Shown piece after piece: positions 8,293-16,025 of a DNA stretch of 64,000 nucleotides (position 1 is the stretch's first letter; each line of letters begins with the position of its first letter). Source of the DNA: Oscillospiraceae bacterium (GTDB lineage: Bacteria; Bacillota; Clostridia; Oscillospirales; SIG627); contig SVQW01000008.1 in NCBI GenBank assembly GCA_015065085.1, forward strand, positions 1 through 64,000. The letters run 5' to 3'. The notes under the pieces are model-generated. The model saw only the letters and a list, made by a program, of their open reading frames with translations. It did no database searches and had not been told where the DNA came from. Both the position numbers and the translations under genes were made by a program.

Positions 8293-8558
8293 TTTTCTTT
8301 ACCTCCCAGCGCATAAATCCAGGTGAGCACTTCTTCAAAAACGGAAGTGTTCAGCTCATAGTATATGAAGTTTTTGTATTTTCTTTCCGTAATAAGGTCA
8401 GCTTTTTTCAGCTTTGCCAGATGATATGACACCGTGGCGGCGGTGAGATTAAAGCTTTCCGCAATTTCACCGGCGGATTTTTTACCGCTTTTCAGCATTT
8501 GCAGTATATCACGCCTTGCGGGGTCGGAAATTGCCTTGAGTGTTTCGTTTATTCCCAT
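8289..8558 (-). CDS. ArsR-family repressor, SdpR-like
   Basis: An 89-residue winged-helix protein of the ArsR/SmtB fold: KAISDPARRDILQMLKSG, then SAGEIAESFNLTAATVSYHLAKLKKADLI as the recognition helix and wing. No metal-binding CxC motif is present, which fits the SdpR subgroup rather than metal sensors. It is the first gene of a two-gene operon with the SdpI-like protein and lies directly behind two strong palindromes at the promoter, so it very probably represses its own operon. AAAGGAG precedes the ATG. Confidence 0.9.
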   Translation of the reverse strand: MGINETLKAISDPARRDILQMLKSGKKSAGEIAESFNLTAATVSYHLAKLKKADLITERKYKNFIYYELNTSVFEEVLTWIYALGGKEK

Positions 8559-8579
8559 CGTAAAAAGCTCCTTTCCAGG

Positions 8580-8601
8580 TATTTAGATATTTTTCTAAAT
8601 A
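8580..8601. promoter_or_regulatory. Operator 1 of the sdpR-like operon
   Basis: Inverted repeat with half-sites ATTTAGA (8581-8587) and TCTAAAT (8594-8600) separated by 6 bp, arms of 8 including flanking T/A. It starts next to the -10 box on the minus strand, covering the transcription start region. The same half-sites with the same 6-bp spacing recur at 8627-8666. Confidence 0.8.
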
Positions 8602-8602
8602 G

Positions 8603-8631
8603 ATTATAACATACGTAAAACAAAAAGTCAA
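8603..8631 (-). promoter_or_regulatory. Sigma-A promoter of the sdpR-like operon
   Basis: On the minus strand TTGACT (8631-8626), a 17-bp spacer and a perfect TATAAT (8608-8603). The -35 box overlaps operator 2 and the -10 box abuts operator 1, so bound repressor would block polymerase on both sides. Confidence 0.88.
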
Positions 8632-8666
8632 TAACTATTTAGAATTTTTTCTAAATAGTTATTGAC
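8627..8666. promoter_or_regulatory. Operator 2 of the sdpR-like operon
   Basis: A perfect inverted repeat with 17-bp arms (8627-8643 and 8650-8666) around a 6-bp centre. The inner part is again ATTTAGA-N6-TCTAAAT. It covers the -35 box of the minus-strand promoter. The outer arm end TTGAC also faces right, but no gene on the plus strand uses it. Confidence 0.85.
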
Positions 8667-8687
8667 AAAACTGAGAATTTATACAAA

Positions 8688-9557
8688 TTACTTCTCCGAC
8701 AGTTCGTTGTACAGTGTAAAGCCCAGTATCAGCGCACCGCCGACGGCCTGGGGGAGGGTGAGCGGTTCTCCCAGAAGGGTGACCGATATAATAACGGCGA
8801 CAAGAGGGTCGATATAGCTTAAGATAGCGGCTTTCTGACCCGTCAGACCGCCCAGCGCCGAAAAATACATACAGTAAGTAATGCCCGTGTGGACAATGCC
8901 CACAGTCACAAGACTTGCCCAGCCGATAAATCCGTTTTGCGGCAGGTTGAATCCGCTTGTCAGGGCTACATAAGGAGCAAGAACAACTGCGGCGGCAACA
9001 AACTGCATAAAGGTTCGGTGTATTCCCGTAATGCCGGAAATGAACTTATTGATAAGAACGACCGCCGCATATAAGACCGCTGCGCCCAATCCGAAAAGTA
9101 TGCCCAAAAGATGGTTGGGAGCAGGGGAATTGCCGCCGAGACCCGTTATGAGAACTATACCCAGTGTGGACATGATGAAGCATATCGCCTGGCGAAAAGT
9201 CAATTTTTCGCGGAACAGGAACGGGCTTACCACCGTGACAATAACAGGAGCGAAATAGTAGCTGAGAGTTGCAACAGAAACGGTGGTGTATTTGTATGCC
9301 TCAAAAAGCAGTATCCAGTTAAAGCCCATGGCAACACCCGAAAGCACCAGCAGAGGGATGCGCCTTGCGATATTTTGTATGGGCAGACCCTTTCCCGTGA
9401 CGGCAAGGAAAGCACCGATGAGCATTATGGCGGTAACCGCACGGTACAGCGCAATTTCACCCGATGAAAGCCCCACATTACGCACAAAAGGTGCCAGTGT
9501 GCCGAAGATTGCCATGGAAAGCGTTATGAGAACACGCGGACTTTTAAAAATTTTCAT
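8688..9557 (-). CDS. EamA/DMT family transporter
   Basis: A 289-residue protein with ten hydrophobic segments in two EamA repeats: first repeat from MAIFGTLAPFV to GIVLITGLGG, second from LLGILFGLGAAVLYA to GGALILGFTLY. Typical turns are LYRAVTAIML and LLGEPLTLPQAVGG. DMT transporters move small metabolites or drugs, direction and substrate unknown. The ATG at 9557 begins the family-like MKIFKSPRVL; an upstream in-frame ATG at 9659 would add residues that do not fit and would lie beyond the promoter. A complete family copy, unlike the remnant at 3029. Confidence 0.88.
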   Translation of the reverse strand: MKIFKSPRVLITLSMAIFGTLAPFVRNVGLSSGEIALYRAVTAIMLIGAFLAVTGKGLPIQNIARRIPLLVLSGVAMGFNWILLFEAYKYTTVSVATLSYYFAPVIVTVVSPFLFREKLTFRQAICFIMSTLGIVLITGLGGNSPAPNHLLGILFGLGAAVLYAAVVLINKFISGITGIHRTFMQFVAAAVVLAPYVALTSGFNLPQNGFIGWASLVTVGIVHTGITYCMYFSALGGLTGQKAAILSYIDPLVAVIISVTLLGEPLTLPQAVGGALILGFTLYNELSEK

Positions 9558-9585
9558 ACAAGCCTCTGATAAATTTAATGGATAT

Positions 9586-9614
9586 ATTATACAACTAATT
9601 CCCCGTAAAAGCAA
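9586..9614 (-). promoter_or_regulatory. Promoter of the EamA transporter gene
   Basis: Minus strand: TTGCTT (9614-9609), 17-bp spacer, perfect TATAAT (9591-9586), about 30 nt before the start codon at 9557. Confidence 0.6.
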
Positions 9615-9725
9615 GAGAAACGGAACAAATGTATTCGCAAACGTATAAAAAACCCCCATAATTACAATTGTATATAGCTTTTTTCAAAATAAATACCGTA
9701 AATTGACCATTTTTTTGATTTTCTA

Positions 9726-9754
9726 TTGCAAAAACAAAAAAAGTGTGATATACT
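9726..9754 (+). promoter_or_regulatory. Sigma-A promoter of the candidate structured RNA
   Basis: TTGCAA (9726-9731), a 17-bp spacer and TATACT (9749-9754). The expected start, about 9761, coincides with the left arm of the closing stem of the RNA described next. No protein-coding gene begins within 600 bp. Confidence 0.7.
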
Positions 9755-9760
9755 GTACAC

Positions 9761-9927
9761 AATGGTTGGTGTTGCACCACCGATACCGACCTGTGGCAGA
9801 TTATGCTTGGCGGAGCGTGATACACTTCGCCGGACAGAGGGCGTGATACACCCTTTGTCAGACTTAAACCATTTGCTTCTGATATTCTGATACGAACAAA
9901 AAGCTTCGGTGCGCCGGAGCTTTTTGT
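9761..9927 (+). ncRNA. Candidate structured non-coding RNA, ~167 nt, family not recognised
   Basis: A closing stem pairs AATGGTT (9761-9767) with AACCATT (9867-9873). Inside are a short GGTG/CACC hairpin near 9768-9779 and two adjacent hairpins, GGCGGAG/CTTCGCC (9809-9831) and GACAGAGGG/CCCTTTGTC (9833-9859), whose 9-nt loops are identical: CGTGATACA. G-U pairs occur in both stems, as expected of RNA. A 14-bp terminator hairpin ends it. It is not 6S, SRP, tmRNA or RNase P by their core motifs. A caution: GTGATAC-like tags also occur in palindromic repeats elsewhere in this window, so this could be a member of that repeat class. Confidence 0.45.
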
Positions 9928-9929
9928 GT
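9896..9929 (+). terminator. Terminator of the candidate RNA
   Basis: Stem ACAAAAAGCTTCGG (9896-9909) with CCGGAGCTTTTTGT (9914-9927), loop TGCG, one G-U pair, five Ts in the descending arm and more Ts after it. Confidence 0.75.
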
Positions 9930-9940
9930 TTTCGGCGCGG

Positions 9941-10336
9941 GCGCCGAGCCAATCCGCGAAAACACCTCGCGTGACAATCATAGTTTTAAAACCTGTTGTT
10001 TGTACGCGCATTGGCGCAGGGCTTACCCTGCGGCGTAGGCGCCGAGCCGATTCGCGATTGTTCTTCGCGAGAAAAATAATGCTGAATCACTCGCGTTGTT
10101 GGTTCGTGGATTGGGCGCAGGGCTTACCCTGCGGCGTAGGCGCCGAGCCGATTCGCGATTGTTCTTCGCGAGAAAAAATAATGCTGAATCACTCGCGTTG
10201 TTGGTTCGCGGATTGGGTGCAGGGCTTACCCTGCGGCGTGGGCGCCGAGCCAATCCGCGAAAACACCTCGCGTGACAATCATAGCTTAAACACCCGCGTT
10301 GTTTGTACGCGCATTGGCACAGGGCTTACCCTGCGG
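9941..10336. repeat. Four ~100-bp tandem palindromic repeats
   Basis: Units start at 9941, 10039, 10140 and 10242, each opening with GCGCCGAGCC and closing with CAGGGCTTACCCTGCGG, which is itself a hairpin (GCAGGG/CCCTGC). Units 2 and 3 are nearly identical (AATAATGCTGAATCACTCGC core); units 1 and 4 share another core (AACACCTCGCGTGACAATCA), so the order is A-B-B-A. Distances are 98, 101 and 102 bp. An open frame runs through them, but it follows the repeat and has no start signal. Together with the RNA candidate this fills the 840 bp between the two genes. Confidence 0.85.
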
Positions 10337-10400
10337 AAATAATTTGTACATAATTATAGTGTATAATGTAAGACATAAATATCTGAAAGGATTTTTTGAT

Positions 10401-11531
10401 ATGAAACGTATAATTTCATGTATATTGGCGCTTGTCATGGTATTGTCGGCGGTGCTTCTTGCAGGCTGTTCATCAGGCGAAAAATATCAGCCCCTTATAA
10501 CCTACGGTACACGCTCTGTCAGCACCAATATGTTCGGCTATATTCTTTCCCAGGCAAAGACCATGGCGCTCTATTCGCTGGGTCAGACGGCGGATGCTCC
10601 CGAGGTGTGGGAGACGGACGGCGGAAAAATACTTGCCGATTACATAACCGAGGATGCGGTGTCTACCGCGATGTCGCTGGTTTATTATGCTTCGGCGGCA
10701 GACGCGGCAGGCGAAAAGCTTACCGAGGAGGATGTTAAAAAGACCGAGGAAAACCTGGAGGCTCTCATGACGGGCTATAATGTAAATAAAAGCGGTCTTA
10801 ACTCCATAATGGCAAACTACGGCGTGAATTATGATATTCTCAAGGAATACTATTCCCTGCAGCAGCTTGCCGCAAAGGGCAAAAGCTACGTTTTGGGTGA
10901 GGGCGGCAGCTACCCCATTACCGACCGGGACTACCTCGATTACTATAACAAGAATTACGTCACCCTGCGTCACCTGAACCTTAATAATATAAATAAGGTG
11001 GGTGCCAACGGCAAAGAGGTGCTTCTTACCGATGAGGAAAAGGCACAGGTCGAGGCTCAGGCGGCTTCCATTGAGGCAGGACTTGCGGCGGGTCAGCAGC
11101 TTTCGGAGTTTGCAGCCCTTTCTACCGACGCACTTCTGGAGGCATACCCCGACGGGCTTACACTTCCTACCGAGAACAATATTCTGTACGCCATGGCATA
11201 TGCGGCGGAGCAGGAAAAAAGTGCGTTCAATGTTTTCGGTCTGTACTATTACCTGCTTAACAATGTAGAGGGCTTTGCCGAGACCGCGTTGGCGGGAGAG
11301 ATGGGTAAGGTCACAAGAATGGATACCGATAAGGGCATATTCTTTGTGGAAAAAATGCCGTTAAATCAGGATATGTTCCCTCTTTATAAAGAAATAATGA
11401 AAGAGGACGGCTCACTGGAGCCCATAAAAACAAAAGAGCTTATGAAGGCCAAGGAAAGCGAGTTTGTTATCGATACGGCAACTCTCGACACCTTTACCGT
11501 CAAGGGCACTGCGGTTATAGCTGTGCAGTAA
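10401..11531 (+). CDS. PrsA/parvulin-like lipoprotein
   Basis: A 376-residue exported lipoprotein: signal peptide MKRIISCILALVMVLSAVLL with lipobox LAGC. The layout is that of PrsA/SurA-type foldases: a helical N-terminal chaperone part to ~180, then a parvulin-like segment starting LRHLNL (~195), with TDEEKAQVEAQAASIEAGL, a degraded 'A..STD..' stretch and GEMGKVTRMDTDKGIFFVEKM near 315-335. Sequence match to catalytic parvulins is weak, so it may be only a chaperone. GAAAGGA lies ~10 nt before the ATG. A paralogue follows 19 nt downstream. Confidence 0.72.
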   Translation: MKRIISCILALVMVLSAVLLAGCSSGEKYQPLITYGTRSVSTNMFGYILSQAKTMALYSLGQTADAPEVWETDGGKILADYITEDAVSTAMSLVYYASAADAAGEKLTEEDVKKTEENLEALMTGYNVNKSGLNSIMANYGVNYDILKEYYSLQQLAAKGKSYVLGEGGSYPITDRDYLDYYNKNYVTLRHLNLNNINKVGANGKEVLLTDEEKAQVEAQAASIEAGLAAGQQLSEFAALSTDALLEAYPDGLTLPTENNILYAMAYAAEQEKSAFNVFGLYYYLLNNVEGFAETALAGEMGKVTRMDTDKGIFFVEKMPLNQDMFPLYKEIMKEDGSLEPIKTKELMKAKESEFVIDTATLDTFTVKGTAVIAVQ

Positions 11532-11550
11532 AATTTAATTCGGAGAGCTT

Positions 11551-12771
11551 ATGAAAAGAATAATTTCACTTTTTGCGGTACTTGCAATGCTGTTTTCCTG
11601 CTTTGCGCTGTACTCCTGTGCAGACAAACCGCAAAACGACAAAACCAACCCTACCGACCTGTCAAGTGTAAATATCCCCGGTGTTACCAATCGCGAGGAT
11701 TCCGTTACCAAGCCTGCAAAAACCCCCGAGGGACTTTTGGTTTACAAGGAAAATGCCATTCCCGGCGGTGTGTTTCTGTTTCTTTTGTCCCAGACCAAAT
11801 CCACATATCTTTACTCCGTGACGGGCGACACCAAGGATGACAAGACACTTTGGAGCACCGAGTCGGACGACGGAAGAACCATATCTCAGGTGCTGTTTGA
11901 CGAAACTCTCAACAGCGCACTTTCCATACTTTATTACGCACAGATTGCCAAGGACAGCGGTATAACTCTTTCTCAGAGCGAGGATGATGAAATAATTACC
12001 GCGCTGGATACCCTTGTGGCGGCTTACGGCACAAGAACGGCGTTCAATAACGAAATGCTCCGCTTTGGCGTAGGGTACAACACTCTCCGCGATTTTTACC
12101 GCCTTGAGGCACTGGCGCAAAAGGGCGCGGACAGCGTTCTGGGCGAGGGCGGAAGCGAGGAAATAACACGCGACGAGCTGATGGATTACTATAAAAAGAA
12201 TTTTATCACTCTGCGCCATATTTATTTTAATACCGCATATGCCGACCCCGAAACGGGGGAGGAATTGACCGAGGACGACAAAAAAGAAAAATCCCGCCGT
12301 GCCGACGGAATACTTGAAATCGTCAATACCACCTCCGCAACCCTCAAAAACTTCAAGGACGAAAGCGAGGATGGTATTATAAACGAAAGCCCCGACGGTA
12401 TTACCATACCGCTGGGCGACCTTTTGAATGTGTATGCTTCTTCGGGAAGCGCCAACAATGTATTTTATAACTACTACTTCCTGTTCAGCAATGTCCGCGG
12501 CTTTGCCGAGGCGGCACTGATGCACGATTCGGGAGTTGTCACCCGTGTGGATAATGAGGGTGTGGGAATTTTCCTGGTGGAAAGAACGCCTCTCATACTC
12601 AATATGTTTGACAAATATAAGGATGCCATCGCCGAGTTTGTCATCCGTCCTCAGCGTATGAACGACAAGGTTGAAAAGCTTAAAGGCGAAAATGCCTTCA
12701 AAATCAACCAAACCGCGCTTGACACATATAATATCGAATCTGCGCCCGTGTTGCAACAGAATATTGCATAA
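11551..12771 (+). CDS. PrsA/parvulin-like lipoprotein, paralogue of the upstream gene
   Basis: A 406-residue lipoprotein, signal peptide MKRIISLFAVLAMLFSCFA and lipobox LYSC. It aligns along its length with the preceding protein: DYYKKNFITLRHIYF equals DYYNKNYVTLRHLNL, VLGEGGSEEITRDEL equals VLGEGGSYPITDRDY, and GVVTRVDNEGVGIFLVERTPL equals GKVTRMDTDKGIFFVEKMPL. The linker after the lipobox is longer. The pair, 19 nt apart in one transcript, probably folds secreted proteins outside the membrane; this genome segment makes several very large ones. Ended by a strong terminator. Confidence 0.72.
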   Translation: MKRIISLFAVLAMLFSCFALYSCADKPQNDKTNPTDLSSVNIPGVTNREDSVTKPAKTPEGLLVYKENAIPGGVFLFLLSQTKSTYLYSVTGDTKDDKTLWSTESDDGRTISQVLFDETLNSALSILYYAQIAKDSGITLSQSEDDEIITALDTLVAAYGTRTAFNNEMLRFGVGYNTLRDFYRLEALAQKGADSVLGEGGSEEITRDELMDYYKKNFITLRHIYFNTAYADPETGEELTEDDKKEKSRRADGILEIVNTTSATLKNFKDESEDGIINESPDGITIPLGDLLNVYASSGSANNVFYNYYFLFSNVRGFAEAALMHDSGVVTRVDNEGVGIFLVERTPLILNMFDKYKDAIAEFVIRPQRMNDKVEKLKGENAFKINQTALDTYNIESAPVLQQNIA

Positions 12772-12792
12772 TGCGCAATGAGCAATTAAAGA

Positions 12793-12827
12793 AAAAACCT
12801 GAAACGTAAAATACGTTTCAGGTTTTG
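12793..12827. terminator. Bidirectional terminator
   Basis: Hairpin AAAACCTGAAACGTA / TACGTTTCAGGTTTT. It closes the lipoprotein pair on the plus strand and the six-gene operon on the minus strand. It is preceded by GCGCAATGAGCAATTAAAGAAA, split here as GCGCAATGAGCAATTAA then AGAAA, a tag seen before other terminators in the window. Confidence 0.9.
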
Positions 12828-12876
12828 TTTGTTTTATGGATTAAAAAACGATGTCCGGCTGAAGTGACATAAATTT

Positions 12877-14343
12877 CTAGAAGCTGAAGGTATTGTTGCC
12901 CGGTGTGACGGAAAAATCGGTGCTTCTGTTGCCGTCGGGTGAAATAACCCTGAGGGTCAGTGGCTTTTCTGCCGAAATGCTTACGGCTGTTGCACCCTTG
13001 GCGCTGTCGGCATGAGTACACTCTACACTGAGCTTTGCACCGTTGAATTCCATGTTGTCCAGCCCGCATTTTTTGCCGTTCAGGCGGAAGGTGACGGTGT
13101 TCTTAGGTGCATCAAAGGTGAGACCGATAATATTTTCGATAAACAGTGTTATGGGTGCAAGACCGCTCCAGCCTACAAAATCCTTACGGCACAGCGTTCC
13201 CTCCTCGCGCAATGCGGGGCGGTGCTCGGTGGGGGAATAAACCTCCCAGATGCTGGTGTAGTCGGGGTCATTTTCCACCTTTGCTACGGCATCAAGATAT
13301 TTTATTGCCGATTCACGTGCCAAATCGTGTCTGCCTGCATCGCAGAGACCGCGTATTGCCGCAAAATTCGTAGGCGCCCATACACCGCCCAGCCAGTATC
13401 CGCCGTCGGGCATGTAATTCAGGTCGTCCGCCGAAAGTGAAGCAAAGGGAACGTTTGTGTAAAATTCGTCGGGGTTGGTCATGTGGCGTATCACGCTGTC
13501 GGCACGCTCGCCCGTTGCCGCGCCGCAGGTCAGCGCCCAGAAAGCGGCGGCGGTTTTTGTGTTAATCAGTTTGACCTTTGCATCTGCCGAGCCGCGGGCG
13601 AAAAAGTCATAATAAAAGCCTGTTTTTTCGCTGTAATGATACTTGTTTATAAGCCCGCATATACGCGCGTGCTCTCCGTCGTAAAAGTCAGCCTTTTGGT
13701 TGTCTTTAAGATGCCTGCATATCAATGCCAGATGACGGGCGGTGAGTGCCTGCTGGCAGGCAAGGTCTATAAAGCACACATCGCTTCCCAGAAGCTGTAC
13801 GGCAGGGTATCCGCCCCTGGGAGCGTTATCCATGCCGGAAGAGCCGGGGTCCTCGAAGTAATAAAGTCCGCAGGAACGGGTACGACGGGTGTTGATGAAG
13901 CTGTATAAGCCCTCAAGCGCCGGAAGTACCTTTTCAAAACGGGAATCGTCACCCGAAATCATAAAATAGCTCCATTCCGCCCATGCCATAAGCGGGGGAT
14001 TGATGCGCTCGCCGAAGGCTTCTTTTTCTGTACTTATGCGGTAAGCCATGGACATATAGCCGTCGGAGGTACGGCGCAACCTGTAAAGGTTGTCAAGATT
14101 ATTCAGGGCGCTGATGGTACCGTTGGAGTAGTTGGTGATGAACACCATAATACAGGAGTCCCACTGCCATACCGTGTTTACACCCGGCATGCAGGTGAGC
14201 TGAGGGTTCCAGCCCTCCTTGTCGATATACTCTACGTTTTTGAACGCCAGCTCCCATGCTTTGTAATAAAGCTGTGTCAGATCCTCTCTGCCCTCGAGAA
14301 AGGGACGGGGCAGTTTGTCACGGTTAAAAATATATTTTATCAT
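12877..14343 (-). CDS. Trehalase-fold (GH63/MGH1-like) glycoside hydrolase
   Basis: A 488-residue protein with the (alpha/alpha)6-barrel pattern of GH63/GH37-type glucosidases and the MGH1-like domain: TVWQWDSCIMVF near 55, INPPLMAWAEWSYF, GLYYFEDPGSSGMDNAPRGG near 165 (candidate Asp acid), GGYWLGGVWAPTNFAAIRGL near 350, and SIWEVYSPTE plus a short C-terminal beta domain. No signal peptide, so it should act on an imported oligosaccharide or compatible solute. It is the last gene of the operon, starting 1 nt after the acyl-CoA synthetase stop. Exact substrate unknown. Confidence 0.78.
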   Translation of the reverse strand: MIKYIFNRDKLPRPFLEGREDLTQLYYKAWELAFKNVEYIDKEGWNPQLTCMPGVNTVWQWDSCIMVFITNYSNGTISALNNLDNLYRLRRTSDGYMSMAYRISTEKEAFGERINPPLMAWAEWSYFMISGDDSRFEKVLPALEGLYSFINTRRTRSCGLYYFEDPGSSGMDNAPRGGYPAVQLLGSDVCFIDLACQQALTARHLALICRHLKDNQKADFYDGEHARICGLINKYHYSEKTGFYYDFFARGSADAKVKLINTKTAAAFWALTCGAATGERADSVIRHMTNPDEFYTNVPFASLSADDLNYMPDGGYWLGGVWAPTNFAAIRGLCDAGRHDLARESAIKYLDAVAKVENDPDYTSIWEVYSPTEHRPALREEGTLCRKDFVGWSGLAPITLFIENIIGLTFDAPKNTVTFRLNGKKCGLDNMEFNGAKLSVECTHADSAKGATAVSISAEKPLTLRVISPDGNRSTDFSVTPGNNTFSF

Positions 14344-14344
14344 A

Positions 14345-16015
14345 TTATTGTTCGTCCTTAAGTCGGATTTCCTTGCGCTTGATTTTGCCTCCGATAGTTT
14401 TGGGAAGCTCGTCCACGTATTCTACAATTCGGGGATATTTGTAGGGTGCGGTAACCTTTTTAACGTGGTTCTGAAGCTCCTTGGTCAGCTCGTCCGAGGG
14501 GGTGAAGCTGCGGGTGAGAACTATGGTCGCCTTTACTACCTGACCGCGGATGGGGTCGGGTGCGGCGGTTATGGCACATTCCAGTACCGCAGGATGCGTA
14601 AGCAGCGCACTTTCCACCTCAAAGGGACCGATGCGGTAGCCTGAGCATTTTATAACGTCATCATTTCTGCCCTCGAAATGGAAATATCCGCCCGCATCGC
14701 GCCATGCTACATCTCCCGTGTTATAAACACCGTTTACCCACACTCTGTTCATGGTTTCGGGGTCATTTACATACTCGCGGAAAAGACCTGCGGGATGCAT
14801 GGAGGAAGCGTTTTTGATGACAATTGAGCCTACAACGCCGTCCTCGCAGGATACGCCGTTCTCGTCCACGATATCGATATCGTAAAGGGGAGAGGGTTTT
14901 CCCGTAGAGCCGGGACAGATGTCAAACCACTGGAAATTGGCGATGAGAACACTGCCCTCGGTCTGACCGAAGCCCTCGGTTATTTTCAGGCCTGTTGCTT
15001 CGTAAAACTTGTTGAATACCTCTGCGTTTAATGGCTCGCCCGCGGTGGTGCAGTGCTTGATGGAGGAAAAATCGCCCTTTGACAAATCTTCCTTTATGAG
15101 GAAGCGGAAAATGGTGGGGGGAGCGCAGAAGGTGGTGAGCTTAAGGTTGGAGATGGCTTTCATAAGGTTTGCGGGCACGAATTTTTTGTCGTCATACGCG
15201 ACTATCGCCGTACCGCAGATCCATTGGCCGTATATCTTGCCCCAACCGAATTTAGCCCAGCCGGAGTCCGCCATGGTAAGGTGAACGCCGTTGTCCTGAA
15301 TTCTCTGCCAGTATTTCGCCGTCACGATGTGACCCAGAGGGTAGGTGAAATCGTGCAGAATCATTTTGGGCATACCTGTTGTGCCCGACGAAAAATACAT
15401 AAGCATTGGGTCGTTTATGTGGTTGGGCACACGGGCAAAGCTTTCATCGGAGTTTTCAAACTCATAGCGCAGGTCCATCATGCCCTCGGGGATATTTTCA
15501 CCCACAACACATACTTTTTCAAGCGTTTTGCAGTCCTTGAGGGAGTCGGTTATATTCTTGAGTATATCGGGCTGGTCAACGGTGCATATCATTTTTATGC
15601 CTGCGCTTTCACAGCGGTATACAATGTCCTTGGGGGTAAGCTGGAAGGTGGCGGGGATACATACCGCGCCTATTTTGTGAAGTGCCAGGAAGGATACCCA
15701 TACCTCAACGCGCTGACGCAGAATGAGCATGACCTTGTCACCCTTAGCTATGCCCATGCGGGTAAAGGCATTTGCCGCTTTGTTGCTCATACGGCTCATA
15801 TCGCTGAAGGTGTAGTCGATGCTTTCCTCGGTTTCGTCGTCGTAGTGGATGAGGGCGCGCTTTTCGGGAAAGCTTTTTGCCCATTCGTCCACAACGTCAT
15901 AAGCGAAGTTGAAGCCTTCGGGAATGTTCAGCTTGTAGTTCTGCTTGAAGTCCTCGTAGGAGGTAAAATCAACTCTCGGCAGAAATTTATTTAACATGAA
16001 ATTGTAGCTGTTCAT
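14345..16015 (-). CDS. AMP-forming acyl-CoA synthetase (medium-chain type)
   Basis: A 556-residue ANL-superfamily enzyme that adenylates a carboxylic acid and transfers it to CoA. Core motifs: A3 YFSSGTTGMPKMIL (~215), A5 TEGFGQTEGSV (~355), A7-A8 NTGDVAWRDAGGYFHFEGRNDDVIKCSGYRIGPFEVE (in pieces, ~430-470) and the C-terminal catalytic lysine in KTIGGKIKRKE. Spacing and sequence are closest to the MACS/acetyl-CoA-synthetase-like group of Clostridia. It follows the HTH/cupin regulator gene by 10 nt; that pair is a common arrangement, suggesting the regulator senses the acid or its CoA ester. Confidence 0.9.
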   Translation of the reverse strand: MNSYNFMLNKFLPRVDFTSYEDFKQNYKLNIPEGFNFAYDVVDEWAKSFPEKRALIHYDDETEESIDYTFSDMSRMSNKAANAFTRMGIAKGDKVMLILRQRVEVWVSFLALHKIGAVCIPATFQLTPKDIVYRCESAGIKMICTVDQPDILKNITDSLKDCKTLEKVCVVGENIPEGMMDLRYEFENSDESFARVPNHINDPMLMYFSSGTTGMPKMILHDFTYPLGHIVTAKYWQRIQDNGVHLTMADSGWAKFGWGKIYGQWICGTAIVAYDDKKFVPANLMKAISNLKLTTFCAPPTIFRFLIKEDLSKGDFSSIKHCTTAGEPLNAEVFNKFYEATGLKITEGFGQTEGSVLIANFQWFDICPGSTGKPSPLYDIDIVDENGVSCEDGVVGSIVIKNASSMHPAGLFREYVNDPETMNRVWVNGVYNTGDVAWRDAGGYFHFEGRNDDVIKCSGYRIGPFEVESALLTHPAVLECAITAAPDPIRGQVVKATIVLTRSFTPSDELTKELQNHVKKVTAPYKYPRIVEYVDELPKTIGGKIKRKEIRLKDEQ

Positions 16016-16025
16016 GCAGTGCTCC

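Noticed and set aside
7678..8558. A complete sdp toxin system
   Set aside because: Only the SdpI- and SdpR-like genes are present; no sdpA, sdpB or sdpC homologue lies near.
9761..9927. 6S RNA, SRP RNA or tmRNA
   Set aside because: No long single hairpin with a central bubble, no GGTGCTGTTT/AGGTC-GGAAGGAAGC core, and no tag frame with tRNA-like ends.
9941..10342. A protein gene through the tandem repeats
   Set aside because: The open frame follows the repeat period, yields low-complexity Arg-rich sequence on both strands and has no start signals.
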